A stretch of 64,000 bases of DNA from Streptomyces piniterrae. Its GTDB lineage: Bacteria > Actinomycetota > Actinomycetes > Streptomycetales > Streptomycetaceae. Of the stretch, positions 1 through 8,458 are shown piece after piece. The stretch covers positions 62,001 to 126,000 of the forward strand of contig NZ_SUMB01000009.1 in assembly GCF_005048155.1 (NCBI RefSeq). Reading direction: 5' to 3'. Below the pieces are notes generated by a model, which searched no databases, was not told the origin of the DNA, and saw nothing but the letters and a program-made list of their open reading frames with translations. The stretch's first letter is position 1, and each line of letters begins with the position of its first letter. The position numbers and the translations under genes are program-made.

Positions 1-1
1 G

Positions 2-169
2 TACGCCGAGCAGGGCATCCTCCCCGGCGGTGGGCCGCATGGGGTGCTACTGGTCACCGACGACCTGCACGGAGTGAAGGAGGACGATTGGGAGGCCGAG
101 TTCAAGAAAGTCTTCGGGGCAGCGACCAGTATCCGACCGCGGCGAATCACCCGGAGGCCACGCCCCTAG
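2..169 (+). CDS. C-terminal fragment of an unrecognised protein (runs off the left edge)
   Basis: An open frame enters from the left edge and stops at TAG 167-169, giving the last 55 residues of a protein. The visible part has a hydrophobic stretch (GVLLVTDDLHGV), an acidic and lysine-containing segment (KEDDWEAEFKKVF) and a very basic arginine-rich tail (RPRRITRRPRP). I do not recognise a family. A basic tail of this kind is common in nucleic-acid-binding or membrane-adjacent proteins, but that is not a functional assignment. The frame is called because its codon use (third-position G/C) resembles the neighbouring genes. It could still be a chance open frame, since only the end is visible. 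Confidence 0.45.
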   Translation, partial: YAEQGILPGGGPHGVLLVTDDLHGVKEDDWEAEFKKVFGAATSIRPRRITRRPRP

Positions 170-493
170 CAACGGTCCGTGTCCGGGAGGAGCGATCCGC
201 TCGGGGTGCAAGGCCCGGTGCGAGGACCGTGTTGTGAACCACGGCCATGAGCAGGGCTGGAGACGTACGCGGCTACGGCAGCCGCAGCTCACCCCGCCTC
301 ACTGGCATGTGCGTATGGTTCAAGTCCCCCCTCTGTCCGGACCCACCATCCATGGAAAACACCTCGGCGTACTCAGCAACGCCGAGTACGCCGCCAAGTG
401 TCAGCAGCACCTGAAGTGGTCAGCGCACAGGCCGCACTTGCCCAAGATGCCGGCGGGGCCCAATGACATCCTGTTGGTGCTCCACACAGCCAG
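170..493. other. Gene-free stretch with one strong hairpin
   Basis: No convincing gene is seen between the left-edge fragment and the acyl-CoA synthetase stop. It contains an inverted repeat with 10-bp perfect arms (CGGCGTACTC 365-374 and GAGTACGCCG 384-393) and a 9-nt loop, placed downstream of the synthetase, which is read leftward. It may act as a terminator for that gene, though it lies about 100 nt past the stop. Confidence 0.4.
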
Positions 494-2035
494 TCAGTTG
501 ACCCCCCGGTCGAGCCCCGACCAATACGGCTGGCGGAGCTTGAACTTCTGGATTTTGCCGGTGGCTGTGCGGGGGATCGCGTCGCGGAATTCGACGGAGG
601 TCGGGGCCTTGTAGCCCGCCAGGTGCTGCTTGCAGTGGGTGATGATGTCGGACTCCTGTGCCGTCGCCCCCTCGGCGAGGACCACGAGGGCTTTGATGGT
701 CTCGCCCCACTTCTCGTGCGGCACGCCGATGACGGCAACCTCGGCGACGGCCGGGTGGCTGAAGATGGTGTCCTCCACCTCGATCGACGACACATTCTCG
801 CCGCCGGTGATGATCACGTCCTTCTTGCGGTCCGAGATCGTCAGGTGGCCGTCGGCCTCGTCGATCGTGCCGCCGTCGCCGGTGTGGAACCAGCCGCCCT
901 CCAGGGCAGCCGATGTCTCCTCCGGCTTGTCCCAGTATCCGTCGAGCACCGTGTTCGAGCGGGCCAGGACCTCGCCGGACTCGGAGATCTTCAGCTTGAC
1001 GCCGAGGGCGGGCAGACCCGCGCGGGAGAGTTTGCGGGCCCGGTCCTCGGCAGGGAGGTCCGCGTCGCCCGGCTGGGTGCGGTTGAAGGTGAGGAGTGGC
1101 GAGGTCTCGGTGAGGCCGTAGATCTGCGTGAACTCCCAGCCCAGTTCGTCCCCCAGGCGCTGGATCGTCCTGGTCGGCGGCGGGGCGCCCGCGCAGATGA
1201 TCCGCACGCGGTCGCGGCCCGGGATCTCGCCCTCCCAGGTCGCTGCCGCATCCAGCACCATGTTCCAGACAGCCGGGGCGCCGCACATGAGCGTGACGCC
1301 GTGCTCCTCGACCCGCCGTAGGATCTCCGCGCCGTCGACCTTGCGCAGCACCACCTGCTTCACGCCCAGGCCGGCCATCACGTACGGCATTCCCCAGCCG
1401 TTGCAGTGGAACATCGGCAGGGTGTGCATGTAGACATCGCGCTCCCATGCCCGCGTGTGGAGTCCGAAGGTCAGCGCGTCGACCCAGATGTTGCGGTGGG
1501 TCAGTTGGACGCCCTTGGGGCGGGCGGTGGTGCCCGACGTGTAGTTGATCGTCGCGGTGGCATCCTCGTCCGGGTTCGACCACGGGCGCGGCTCGACGCC
1601 GAACCGCATCAGCTCGGTCTCGGTCTGCTCGCCGAGGACGAAGCGGTGGCGTGCCTTGACTGCGGCCAGTGTGTCGTCCAGCTCCGGGTCGACGAGCACG
1701 GCCGAGGCCCCGCTCTGCCGCACCACGTAGTCGACCTCTTCGGGCTTGAGGCGGAAGTTCACCGGTACGCAGATCCGGCCGCTCATCGGCACCGCGAACA
1801 GCAGCTCCAGTAGGCGTGCGGAGTTATGGCTGACCACCGCTACCCGCTCGCCCTCGCCGACGCCGAGCGCATCAAACCCCGCCTGCCAAGCACGAATCCG
1901 CTCGCCGAACCGCCCGTACGTCGCCTCGGGCACCGGCGGGGCGGGCTGATGCGGCTCGTCGACCACCCCCGGACTGGAGCGGAACCCCAGCTCGGCCCGG
2001 TCGAGGAAATCGGCAATCGTCATCGGTGTGCGCAT
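494..2035 (-). CDS. Long/medium-chain acyl-CoA synthetase (AMP-forming, ANL superfamily)
   Basis: 513-residue AMP-forming ligase that activates a carboxylic acid through an acyl-adenylate and transfers it to CoA. Visible family motifs: the P-loop-like YTSGTTARPKG (about residue 165), the adenylate-contacting YGLTET, the TGD motif (HTGDGGTID), SDRKKDVIITGGEN hinge region and the catalytic lysine near the end in PRTATGKIQKF. Length matches fatty-acid/aryl-CoA ligases. The first ATG (2035) is preferred because AGGAGA lies 8 nt upstream; a second ATG follows four codons later. Substrate cannot be read from the sequence. It may share a metabolic theme with the decayed ligase upstream. Its promoter region holds a tandem octamer repeat. 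Confidence 0.9.
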   Translation of the reverse strand: MRTPMTIADFLDRAELGFRSSPGVVDEPHQPAPPVPEATYGRFGERIRAWQAGFDALGVGEGERVAVVSHNSARLLELLFAVPMSGRICVPVNFRLKPEEVDYVVRQSGASAVLVDPELDDTLAAVKARHRFVLGEQTETELMRFGVEPRPWSNPDEDATATINYTSGTTARPKGVQLTHRNIWVDALTFGLHTRAWERDVYMHTLPMFHCNGWGMPYVMAGLGVKQVVLRKVDGAEILRRVEEHGVTLMCGAPAVWNMVLDAAATWEGEIPGRDRVRIICAGAPPPTRTIQRLGDELGWEFTQIYGLTETSPLLTFNRTQPGDADLPAEDRARKLSRAGLPALGVKLKISESGEVLARSNTVLDGYWDKPEETSAALEGGWFHTGDGGTIDEADGHLTISDRKKDVIITGGENVSSIEVEDTIFSHPAVAEVAVIGVPHEKWGETIKALVVLAEGATAQESDIITHCKQHLAGYKAPTSVEFRDAIPRTATGKIQKFKLRQPYWSGLDRGVN

Positions 2036-2060
2036 CGGTCTGTCTCCTCTACCCGGATAC

Positions 2061-2100
2061 CTGGATGTCTGGATGCCTGGATGGCTGGATGTCTGGATAC
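2061..2100. repeat. Tandem octamer repeat in acyl-CoA synthetase upstream region
   Basis: Five direct 8-bp units of consensus CTGGATGN (2061-2068, 2069-2076, 2077-2084, 2085-2092, 2093-2100) sit just 26 bp upstream of the acyl-CoA synthetase start, in the 5' untranslated or promoter region. The block is flanked by CCGGATA on the left and GGATACCCGG on the right. Confidence 0.85.
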
Positions 2101-2212
2101 CCGGAACAACATGTGTGGAAGGGGGGTTGGTGCTTGTCGGTCTCGCCGGCGGGTGAAGCGGCGGCCTCCGCGCCGGCGAAGGTCAGGCCCCGGGCGGTCG
2201 GGGGTCAGGCGG

Positions 2213-3258
2213 TCAGGCGGTCAGCTGCAATGGAGAAGAAATGCCCCCTGATTCTGATGCCTTGAACACGTCGTCGGCGCGTCCGACATAGGTGATCCAC
2301 GTCGCTGTCCCCGGAGCCGATGTCGCCGGTGCGGTAGTAGCCGCCGGCCATCGCCTCGGCGGCACGCGCCGGGTCGCCGTGGTAGCAGGTCAGTACGCCG
2401 ACCGGCCGCGCGGGCAGATCGACAGCGATCTCGCCCCCGTCGGCCGGGGCACCGCTGAGCGGGTCGAGCAGGACGATGCCGAAGCCGGGGGTGGGGCGGC
2501 CCATGGAGCCCGGTTCGACGGGCTTGGCCAGGGGTGTTGGCGACCTGGACGACGGTCTCGGTCTGCCCGAAGCCGTCCCGGATGGGGACGACGCCCCAGG
2601 AGTTCCGGACCTGCTCGATGATTTCCGGGTTGAGGGGTTCGCCGGCCGCGACGATCTCCCGCGGCGGGTGGCGGAGCGCCGACAGATCCGTGGATCGGCA
2701 TCCGCCACACGGTGGGCGGGGCGCAGAAGCTGGTGACCCGCGCCCGGTCCATCTCGGCCAGGCCGGGCCACGTCGAAGCGTGTGTAGTTGTGGATGAAGA
2801 CGGTGGCCTCGGCGTTCCAGGGCGCGAGGAGATCGGACCAGGCGTGCTTGGCCCAACCGGGCGAGGAGATGTGGCGATGCACGTCCCCGGGGCGCAGACC
2901 GATTCCGTACATGGTCGCCAGATGGCCGATGGGATAGGAGACATGGGTGTACTCGACGAGCTTGGGGCGGGCCGTGGTGCCGGACGTGAAGTAGAGCATC
3001 AGGGGGTCGTCACCCCGGGTGGGGCCGACCGGCCGGAAGGCGTCGGGGCTGTCGTGGACCTTCTCGTACGCCGGCTGGCCGGGGGGCTAAGTATTCGGGG
3101 CGGGGCCATCGGAAGGTCGCGCGGGCCGCGTCGTAGTCGTCCCGGTGCCGCAGCAGGAGATCCCGTGCCGTCCGGAACTCCTCGGTGGCCGCCGGTGTGC
3201 GTCCGACCGCATCGGTCTCCGGTGAATGACCGGCCGCACCGGCTTCCGTGTCCGTCAT
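2213..3258 (-). pseudogene. Decayed acetyl/acyl-CoA synthetase-like AMP-ligase
   Basis: Fragments of one ANL-superfamily ligase lie in all three reverse frames. From the start at 3258: an N-terminal piece with FRWPRPEYLAPRP, then an abrupt jump near 3080 to a segment that begins just before YFTSGTTARPK, implying loss of roughly 120 residues. The reading then moves to another frame (NSWGVVPIRDGFGQTETVV) and back (GSMGRPTPGFGIVLLDP, YYRTGDIGSGD), and finally a third frame carries YVGRADDVFKASES before a stop at 2213. The C-terminal catalytic-lysine domain is missing. An internal deletion plus at least three frameshifts rules out a simple sequencing error. It lies head-to-head with the LuxR-type gene at 3353. 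Confidence 0.85.
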
Positions 3259-3352
3259 AGGTCCTCCTCATTGCGGCACCGCCGGCTGCCATCGTGTGAT
3301 CAGTGGCTCAGGTCCCACCACCCCCGAACGGGGGGGAAGCGGAGGTTTCGGC

Positions 3353-4215
3353 GTGGCGGGCGAGGCGGGGGCGGGCGGGCGCGTGGACGTACGGGCGGCC
3401 ATGTCGCGGTTGCGGCGGGCGAGCGGGCTGCCGGTGGCGTTCGGCGGCCTGCTCACCGGGGCGGGCCGCTTCCGCATCGGTGAGCTCTGCGGGACGGCGA
3501 CGACGGAGCTGCGCGGGCTCGACATCCTCCAGGGCAACGGCCTGGGCGGGAAGGCCGTCGCGCTGTCCCGCCCGCTCGCGGTGACCGACTACAGCACTTC
3601 GCCGGCGATCAGCCATGAGTACGACGTGCCGGTGGTGGCCGAGCGGCTGCGGTCCGTGCTGGCGGTGCCGGTGGTCGTGCGGCGGCGGGTGCGCGGGGTG
3701 CTGTACGGGGCCCTGCGCCGGCCGGTCAGGCTCGGTGACCGTCCGCTGTCGGCCGCCATGGAGGCGGCCCGCGAGCTGGAGCAGGCGCTGCTCCTCCAGG
3801 ACGAGGCGGCGCGACTGCTGTCCATGGCCGGCCGGCCGCCGCCGACCCGGCGAGGTGGGAGGAGGTCCGCGAGGCGCACGGCGAACTGCGGGCGCTGGCA
3901 CAGCGGGTGGGTGATCCGCTGCTGCGGCAGGAGATGCTGGCGGCGTGTGGGCGGCTCGCGGCGGCTTCCTCGGGACGGCCGGGCCAGGGGGACGGGCCGT
4001 GTGGGCCCCGGCAGGAGGTTCCGGCGCTGTCGCCGCGCGAGGTGGACGTCCTCGCGTGTGTGGCACTGGGCGCGACGAACGCGGAGGCGGCCGAGCGGCT
4101 GGGGCTGCGCCCGGAGACGGTGAAGGGCTATCTCCGGTCGTCCATGCGGAAGTTGGGGGAGCATTCGCGGTTGCAGGCGGTGAACGGGGGGCGCAGGGCG
4201 AGGTTGTTGCCGTAG
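3353..4215 (+). pseudogene. LuxR-type regulator with GAF-like sensor domain, frameshifted
   Basis: The GTG at 3353 has GGAGG (3341-3345) 7 nt upstream, a better start than the earlier ATG at 3248. Residues from about 15 to 160 resemble a GAF-type sensor (ASGLPVAFGGLL, GLGGKAVALSRPLAVTDY, VLAVPVVVRRRVRGVLYG). Near 3842 the coding frame shifts by one base inside a C/G run; restoring one G gives continuous sequence (PPPDPARWEEVREAHGELRALAQRV) into the second half. The second half ends with a LuxR HTH (LSPREVDVLACVALGATNAEAAERLGLRPETVK). Reconstituted length is about 287 residues. This may be a true single-base lesion or a sequencing error. It likely controlled the neighbouring AMP-ligase genes, one of which is also decayed. 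Confidence 0.75.
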
Positions 4216-4321
4216 GGGGCGCGGGCACAGGGGGCACCGGCGCACGGGATCTGATACAAGTGCGCCCTCTTCACCGCCGGGGCGCGCGACCACGGGCCGA
4301 ACACGCCGGCACCGATCCTCT

Positions 4322-5362
4322 TCAGTCGTCGAGCAGCCGCCAGACGGTGAGGGCGAGCCTGGCCCGTATCAGTCCGGTGGGTTCGGTGAGTTCGATGCCC
4401 AGGGTCTTTTCGATCTGTTCGAGGCGGCGGGCGACGCTGCTGTGGTGCAGGTGGAGAAGGTCGGCGGCCCGGCGCAGGGAGCCGGCCGCACAGTAGGTGT
4501 CCAGCGTCTCCAGGTCTTCCGGGTTGCCGGCGATTCGGGCGATCGCGGCCACGTCGGCGTTGTCGCGCGCGGTGTCCTGGGGTACCTGTGCGAGCAGCGC
4601 CAACGCCCCCAGACCGGCGTAGCGGACGACCGGCCGGCGTGGGGTGGTGAAGCGGAGGGCGGTGCGGGCTTCCCACCAGGAGCGGTCGGGGCGTTCGGCG
4701 GCGCCGATGCCCGCGCGTACGTCTGCCGGAAGCCGGGCCTGATCCACGGTGGTGGCCAGGATGACGCCCACGTCGGCGAGCGGTGCCGCCTTCACCGGGC
4801 GGGCCGGGCAGAGCAGGCCGCCGATCTGGTCGAGCGGCAGCCGGGACCGTACGGCGACGACATGGACCGGCAGGTCGGCGGCGAACCCCAGGAGCCGCAG
4901 CGCCCGCGCGCGGGCCGCCTCGTCGCTGTCGGCGCTGATCACCAGCTCGACGAGGGCCGGGTCGGCCATGGTGGTGCGGGCCGGACCGTACCGCTCGACG
5001 ACCGCCGCGGCGGCGAGGGCGAGCCGGTCCAGCAGCAGTTCGTCGAGGTCGAGCGAGCCGGGCGCGCCGGGGCGTTCCAGCCACACCGTGCCGATCTCCT
5101 CCTCGTCGAGGGTGATCGGCTTTGTGGCGGACGCGGGTGACGGCGGGGCGGACGTTTCCCTGCCATCGGGTGAGACACGGATCGACCGCCCCGTGCTGTG
5201 GATCCGAATCCCGGCCACGCACTCGGCCAGACCCGCCGAGGCCCGCGCGAGTGCCGGGAGATCCACCCGGCGGCGCATCAGGGTGTCGTAGAACATGATC
5301 ACGCGGATGGCGCCATCGACGTGCGAGTCCAGTTGCGACAGCCGTTCGGCAAGTGCCTCCAT
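4322..5362 (-). CDS. PucR/CdaR-type helix-turn-helix transcriptional regulator
   Basis: 346-residue protein whose last 70 residues form the PucR-type C-terminal HTH (TYCAAGSLRRAADLLHLHHSSVARRLEQIEKTLG), the region that follows a GGDEF-like or GAF-like middle in this family. The N-terminal half is a poorly conserved sensor region. Start at ATG 5362 (MEALAERL) is chosen because the 33 residues upstream in the frame are low-complexity and lie in the intergenic region; no strong ribosome binding site is visible. It is divergent from the cupin gene at 5500, which is a plausible target. Effector unknown. Confidence 0.75.
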   Translation of the reverse strand: MEALAERLSQLDSHVDGAIRVIMFYDTLMRRRVDLPALARASAGLAECVAGIRIHSTGRSIRVSPDGRETSAPPSPASATKPITLDEEEIGTVWLERPGAPGSLDLDELLLDRLALAAAAVVERYGPARTTMADPALVELVISADSDEAARARALRLLGFAADLPVHVVAVRSRLPLDQIGGLLCPARPVKAAPLADVGVILATTVDQARLPADVRAGIGAAERPDRSWWEARTALRFTTPRRPVVRYAGLGALALLAQVPQDTARDNADVAAIARIAGNPEDLETLDTYCAAGSLRRAADLLHLHHSSVARRLEQIEKTLGIELTEPTGLIRARLALTVWRLLDD

Positions 5363-5499
5363 GCCTGGAGGATAAGCGCCGATCGGTGCGTGATCCGGGT
5401 GGGATGCCCGACAGTTGGCGGATGATCCCGAGGGATGGCGAAGGTCAGGATGGCGGAACAACCCACCCGAGGAAAGATCACGCAGGAAGGCAGCACGAC

Positions 5500-5889
5500 A
5501 TGACCGTCACCCCGATCGATCTCTTCGCCTCCTTCATCCACCTTCAGCAGGACGGCCGGGCGCACGCCGAGCAGCCGGTGTTCGACACCGAGCGGGACGG
5601 CTGGCAGGTGATGGCCTTCCATGTGGAGTCCGACGCCGACCTCCACGCCGACCACTGGGAAGTCCATCCCGACGCGGACGAGTTGGTCTGCTGCCTCAGC
5701 GGCGGGATACGCCTCGTCCTTCGTCCGGAACAGCCGGGAGAGGGGGCGGAGGAGATCAGGCTGACGTCGGGGGCCGCGGTCATCGTGCCGCGCGGGCGAT
5801 GGCACCGCACCGCACTGGACGCCCCCGGCGACATCTTGACCGTCACCCTGCCGCGTGGCAGCCGCCTGGAGAAGCGGGCCGCGGCTTAG
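5500..5889 (+). CDS. Small single-domain cupin protein
   Basis: 129-residue protein with the cupin double-stranded beta-helix pattern: motif 1 HWEVHPDADELVCCLSGGIRL (about residues 49-68; H49, H53 and E58 as possible metal ligands) and motif 2 IVPRGRWHRTAL near residue 95 with a histidine. AGGAAGG at 5484-5490 precedes the ATG by 9 nt. Such small cupins act as metal-dependent dioxygenases, isomerases or sensors; no substrate can be assigned. It is divergent from the PucR-type regulator and may be its target. An 18-bp segment over its ribosome binding site (5473-5490) recurs exactly at 23838-23855. Confidence 0.8.
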   Translation: MTVTPIDLFASFIHLQQDGRAHAEQPVFDTERDGWQVMAFHVESDADLHADHWEVHPDADELVCCLSGGIRLVLRPEQPGEGAEEIRLTSGAAVIVPRGRWHRTALDAPGDILTVTLPRGSRLEKRAAA

Positions 5890-6114
5890 GTGGATTGATT
5901 ACGAGCGTTGTCGACGGTCCCGGGCGGCTCTCCGACCGGCCTGGTACCGCGGGTGGAAGCGGCTCCACCCGGGGCTGCATCCAAGGGGGCAGCCGGCAAT
6001 CGATCCGGCGCAGGACGTGGTGGGGGCGGAAGGCCGGAAGAGTGGTGAGGGTGCACGTCCCGTCGCCCGCCAGACCGGACGGCGGGCACCGGACGCGAGC
6101 GAAGGACCGCCCGT

Positions 6115-7917
6115 ATGACCACTCCACGTCCTCACCGGCGTTCCACCAAACCCGCCCTGGCCTTCGGGGCGCTCGCCGCGGCGGGGACCGTGACCGCGCT
6201 GGTGGCCGGCGCGCTGCCGGCCGCCGGCGCAGGCGGCCCGGTCCCGGACGGGCCCCGGCTCACCGCCCCGCAGGGCACCGTCGTCCTGCCGAATCTCGAC
6301 GACGACACCCGGCGCTGCACCCTGCGGCCGGGCGATCTGGACCGCCTGGACGTCGCCGTCGACGAGCGGCTGGCCGGCTGCCATGACGCGGCGGACCGGA
6401 TCGTCAACGGGCCGCGGGATCTGCCGGATCTGACTCCGGTGCGGGTGGCGCGGACGGCGGTCGCCCCGGATGCCGGCGGCCGGGTCTTCGTACCGGCCGC
6501 CCAGCGGCCGTACGCACGGATCTTTGTGCAGCGCGGCGGACGCTATGTCTCGCTGGGCGGTGACGGTCGGCTGACCGCGGCGGAGCTGCGGCACGGGGTG
6601 CGGCTGGCCGTCGAGGGGCGGGACATCGTGCGCGATCCGAAGCGGTGGGACGGCCGGATCCCGCTGGCGCTGACGGTCACCGACGGCGGCGTGTCCCGGA
6701 CCGCCCACCTGGCGCTGCATATCGCCCCGGTTCTCCTCCAGCACGATCTGCAGCGCGCGCAACGGGTGTTCGCGGCCGCGCCGGGCCCCGGCACGGGCCG
6801 GCCGGCCGAGGTGCCGGTCTCTTCCCGGCCGCCGGGACAGTGGCGGCGGTTCGCCGACTCGCTGCGCGAGGCGACCCGCGCTGTTGGCATGAGAGACCGT
6901 CAACTGACCTTCCAGCGCGGCACTTCGCAGTGGTGGCGGGACATCTGGCGGCAGGACATCGCCGAGCCCGGTTACGCCACCCGGCCCACCCCCGACGGCC
7001 CGCACACCCTCCGGATCCTGCTGCGCTCCCCCAACTACTGGGCGTCGCCGGACGAGCGCACCGCCAGCCTGCGGCGGGCCGGGCGGCTGCTGTTCCGGGA
7101 TCTGCGCGGCCCGGACATCGGCGTCGTCCAGCAGTACACGACCCACCGCGATCCGAACGTCGACGAGCTGCTGAACTTCACCGGCAACTTCGAATCGCTG
7201 CCGCCGTACAGGGGTTTTCCGCACGGGCGGGTCGTCTACGGCAGCAGCGCCGGGCGCCGCCCCGATCCGTCGTTCGTACGGATGCTGCGGGCCCAGGGGC
7301 AGCAGCCGCCGGTGGAGCTGGACACGTCGTGGCTGGTGGTCGGGCACGCGGACGAAACCGTGCATGTGGTGCGGGCCGACAACGCCTGCGGCTGGACGCT
7401 CGCGGTCTCCGATCCCCGGCTCGCCCTCGACCTGCTGCGGCGGGCGCAGCGTGCGGGCGAGGGCGGACAGCGGCTGTTCGCGGGCACCGAGGCCGATCTG
7501 CGGCCGACCGTCGATGAGTTGTTGCGGACGGAGGCGGCGCGCGGCGACAACGCGGACGCCGCCCGCCACCTGGACGGGCAACTGAAAGTGCTGCTGCGGG
7601 CGACCGGGCTGCGGCCGCGGGAGATCGTCCGGCTGCCGGTGCTCTACACGCGGGTCGAGGTGGGCGACGGCCTGCCGCGGCGGCAGTGGGCCCTGTCGCC
7701 CGCGCTCGCCAACGGGCTGTCGCTGACCGCCCGCGACTTCGCGGCGCCCGACCCACACGGCCCCCGGGTCGCCGGACGCGACCTCTTCCGGGAGGAGGCC
7801 GGGCGACGGCTGGCGGCGCGGGGCGTGCGGGTGCACTGGGTGGAGGACTTCTCCTGGGCGCACCGGGTGGGCGGCGAGGTGCACTGCGCGACGAACGCGC
7901 TGCGGGAGGTGGGGTGA
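6115..7917 (+). CDS. Secreted protein-arginine deiminase (peptidylarginine deiminase family)
   Basis: 600-residue protein with an N-terminal signal (RR-containing n-region, hydrophobic residues about 14-38, Ala-x-Ala cleavage near 37-40). The C-terminal ~370 residues carry the catalytic pattern of eukaryotic-type PADs: WRQD with Asp281, NFESLPP (compare GNLEVSPP), WLVVGHADE with His411 and Asp413, and GGEVHCATNALRE with the nucleophilic Cys591. All four catalytic residues of the PAD family (Asp, His, Asp, Cys) are in the right order and context. The expected reaction is hydrolysis of peptidyl-arginine to citrulline. The middle region (120-210) may correspond to the immunoglobulin-like PAD domain. 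It is monocistronic, with a hairpin directly after the stop. The acceptor protein is unknown. Confidence 0.88.
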   Translation: MTTPRPHRRSTKPALAFGALAAAGTVTALVAGALPAAGAGGPVPDGPRLTAPQGTVVLPNLDDDTRRCTLRPGDLDRLDVAVDERLAGCHDAADRIVNGPRDLPDLTPVRVARTAVAPDAGGRVFVPAAQRPYARIFVQRGGRYVSLGGDGRLTAAELRHGVRLAVEGRDIVRDPKRWDGRIPLALTVTDGGVSRTAHLALHIAPVLLQHDLQRAQRVFAAAPGPGTGRPAEVPVSSRPPGQWRRFADSLREATRAVGMRDRQLTFQRGTSQWWRDIWRQDIAEPGYATRPTPDGPHTLRILLRSPNYWASPDERTASLRRAGRLLFRDLRGPDIGVVQQYTTHRDPNVDELLNFTGNFESLPPYRGFPHGRVVYGSSAGRRPDPSFVRMLRAQGQQPPVELDTSWLVVGHADETVHVVRADNACGWTLAVSDPRLALDLLRRAQRAGEGGQRLFAGTEADLRPTVDELLRTEAARGDNADAARHLDGQLKVLLRATGLRPREIVRLPVLYTRVEVGDGLPRRQWALSPALANGLSLTARDFAAPDPHGPRVAGRDLFREEAGRRLAARGVRVHWVEDFSWAHRVGGEVHCATNALREVG

Positions 7918-7921
7918 GGAC

Positions 7922-7945
7922 GGGGCCGCCGCCCGGGGCGGCCCC
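7922..7945. terminator. Hairpin between convergent genes
   Basis: Inverted repeat GGGGCCGCC (7922-7930) / GGCGGCCCC (7937-7945), 9-bp perfect arms with a 6-nt loop, between the convergent deiminase and tautomerase genes. Likely serves both directions. Confidence 0.7.
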
Positions 7946-7959
7946 TCCCCCGCCTCCGG

Positions 7960-8142
7960 CTACTTGTCCGCGGTCAGCTTTCCGGCCGCGCCCCAGCTGT
8001 CGGTGGGCACCTCCTGGATCCAGACCTGCACGGTCTCGGCGGGAATCCTGTACGCGTCGACGAACGCATCGGTGATCTGCTTGACCAGCTCCCGCTTGAG
8101 CTCGACGCTGCGCGGGCCCTGCTGGACGGTGACGATCGGCAT
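7960..8142 (-). CDS. 4-oxalocrotonate tautomerase-family enzyme
   Basis: 60-residue protein starting MPIVTV, with the catalytic proline directly after the initiator methionine, as needed once Met is removed. The body (KRELVKQITDAFVDAYRIPAETVQVWIQEV) matches the beta-alpha-beta 4-OT fold and the typical length of 60-65 residues. The start at 8142 is supported by AAGGAG 6 nt upstream; a longer frame exists but would bury Pro2. Family members interconvert keto/enol forms of aromatic-degradation intermediates; the substrate here is not defined by the context. Confidence 0.88.
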   Translation of the reverse strand: MPIVTVQQGPRSVELKRELVKQITDAFVDAYRIPAETVQVWIQEVPTDSWGAAGKLTADK

Positions 8143-8382
8143 GGGGAACTCCTTTGTCGGTGGCGGCCATTCACCGGAGTCCCCTGGTCTGCGGGGGATT
8201 CCTGATGGCTCGCCGGCGTGACCCCAGTCCATCGCGGACGGGGCGCGCGACCAAGAAGCGGATCGCGCACGCAGCGATCACCGATCGAGATCGAGATCGA
8301 GGCCGAAGTCGAGGCCGGTGATCCGCGTCGGGGTCACTGGACGGGAGGGAGATCAGCGGCCGAGAGGGAGATCAACGGTCGC

Positions 8383-8458
8383 GGTCGCGGGCAGTGGTCG
8401 AGGTCGCGGGCAGTGGTCAAAGTCGCGGACAGTGGTCAAGAGCGCGGGCAGTGGTTCG
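8383..8458. repeat. Four 19-bp tandem repeats at the LysR 3' end
   Basis: Units 8383-8401, 8402-8420, 8421-8439 and 8440-8458, consensus GGTCGCGGGCAGTGGTCRA, the first two differing at one position. The block crosses the stop codon of the LysR gene (8436) and supplies its last residues. A second, less regular repeat of GATCGAGATCGAG lies just upstream at 8284-8310. Apart from these repeats, 8143-8435 holds no gene. Confidence 0.85.

Noticed and set aside
320..350. Possible tRNA T-arm remnant (GGTTCAAGTCC near 318-328)
   Set aside because: The flanking bases cannot form the T-stem, and no acceptor stem, anticodon arm or CCA context is present.
8383..8458. CRISPR-like array
   Set aside because: Units are contiguous 19-bp tandem repeats with no spacers and no cas genes nearby.
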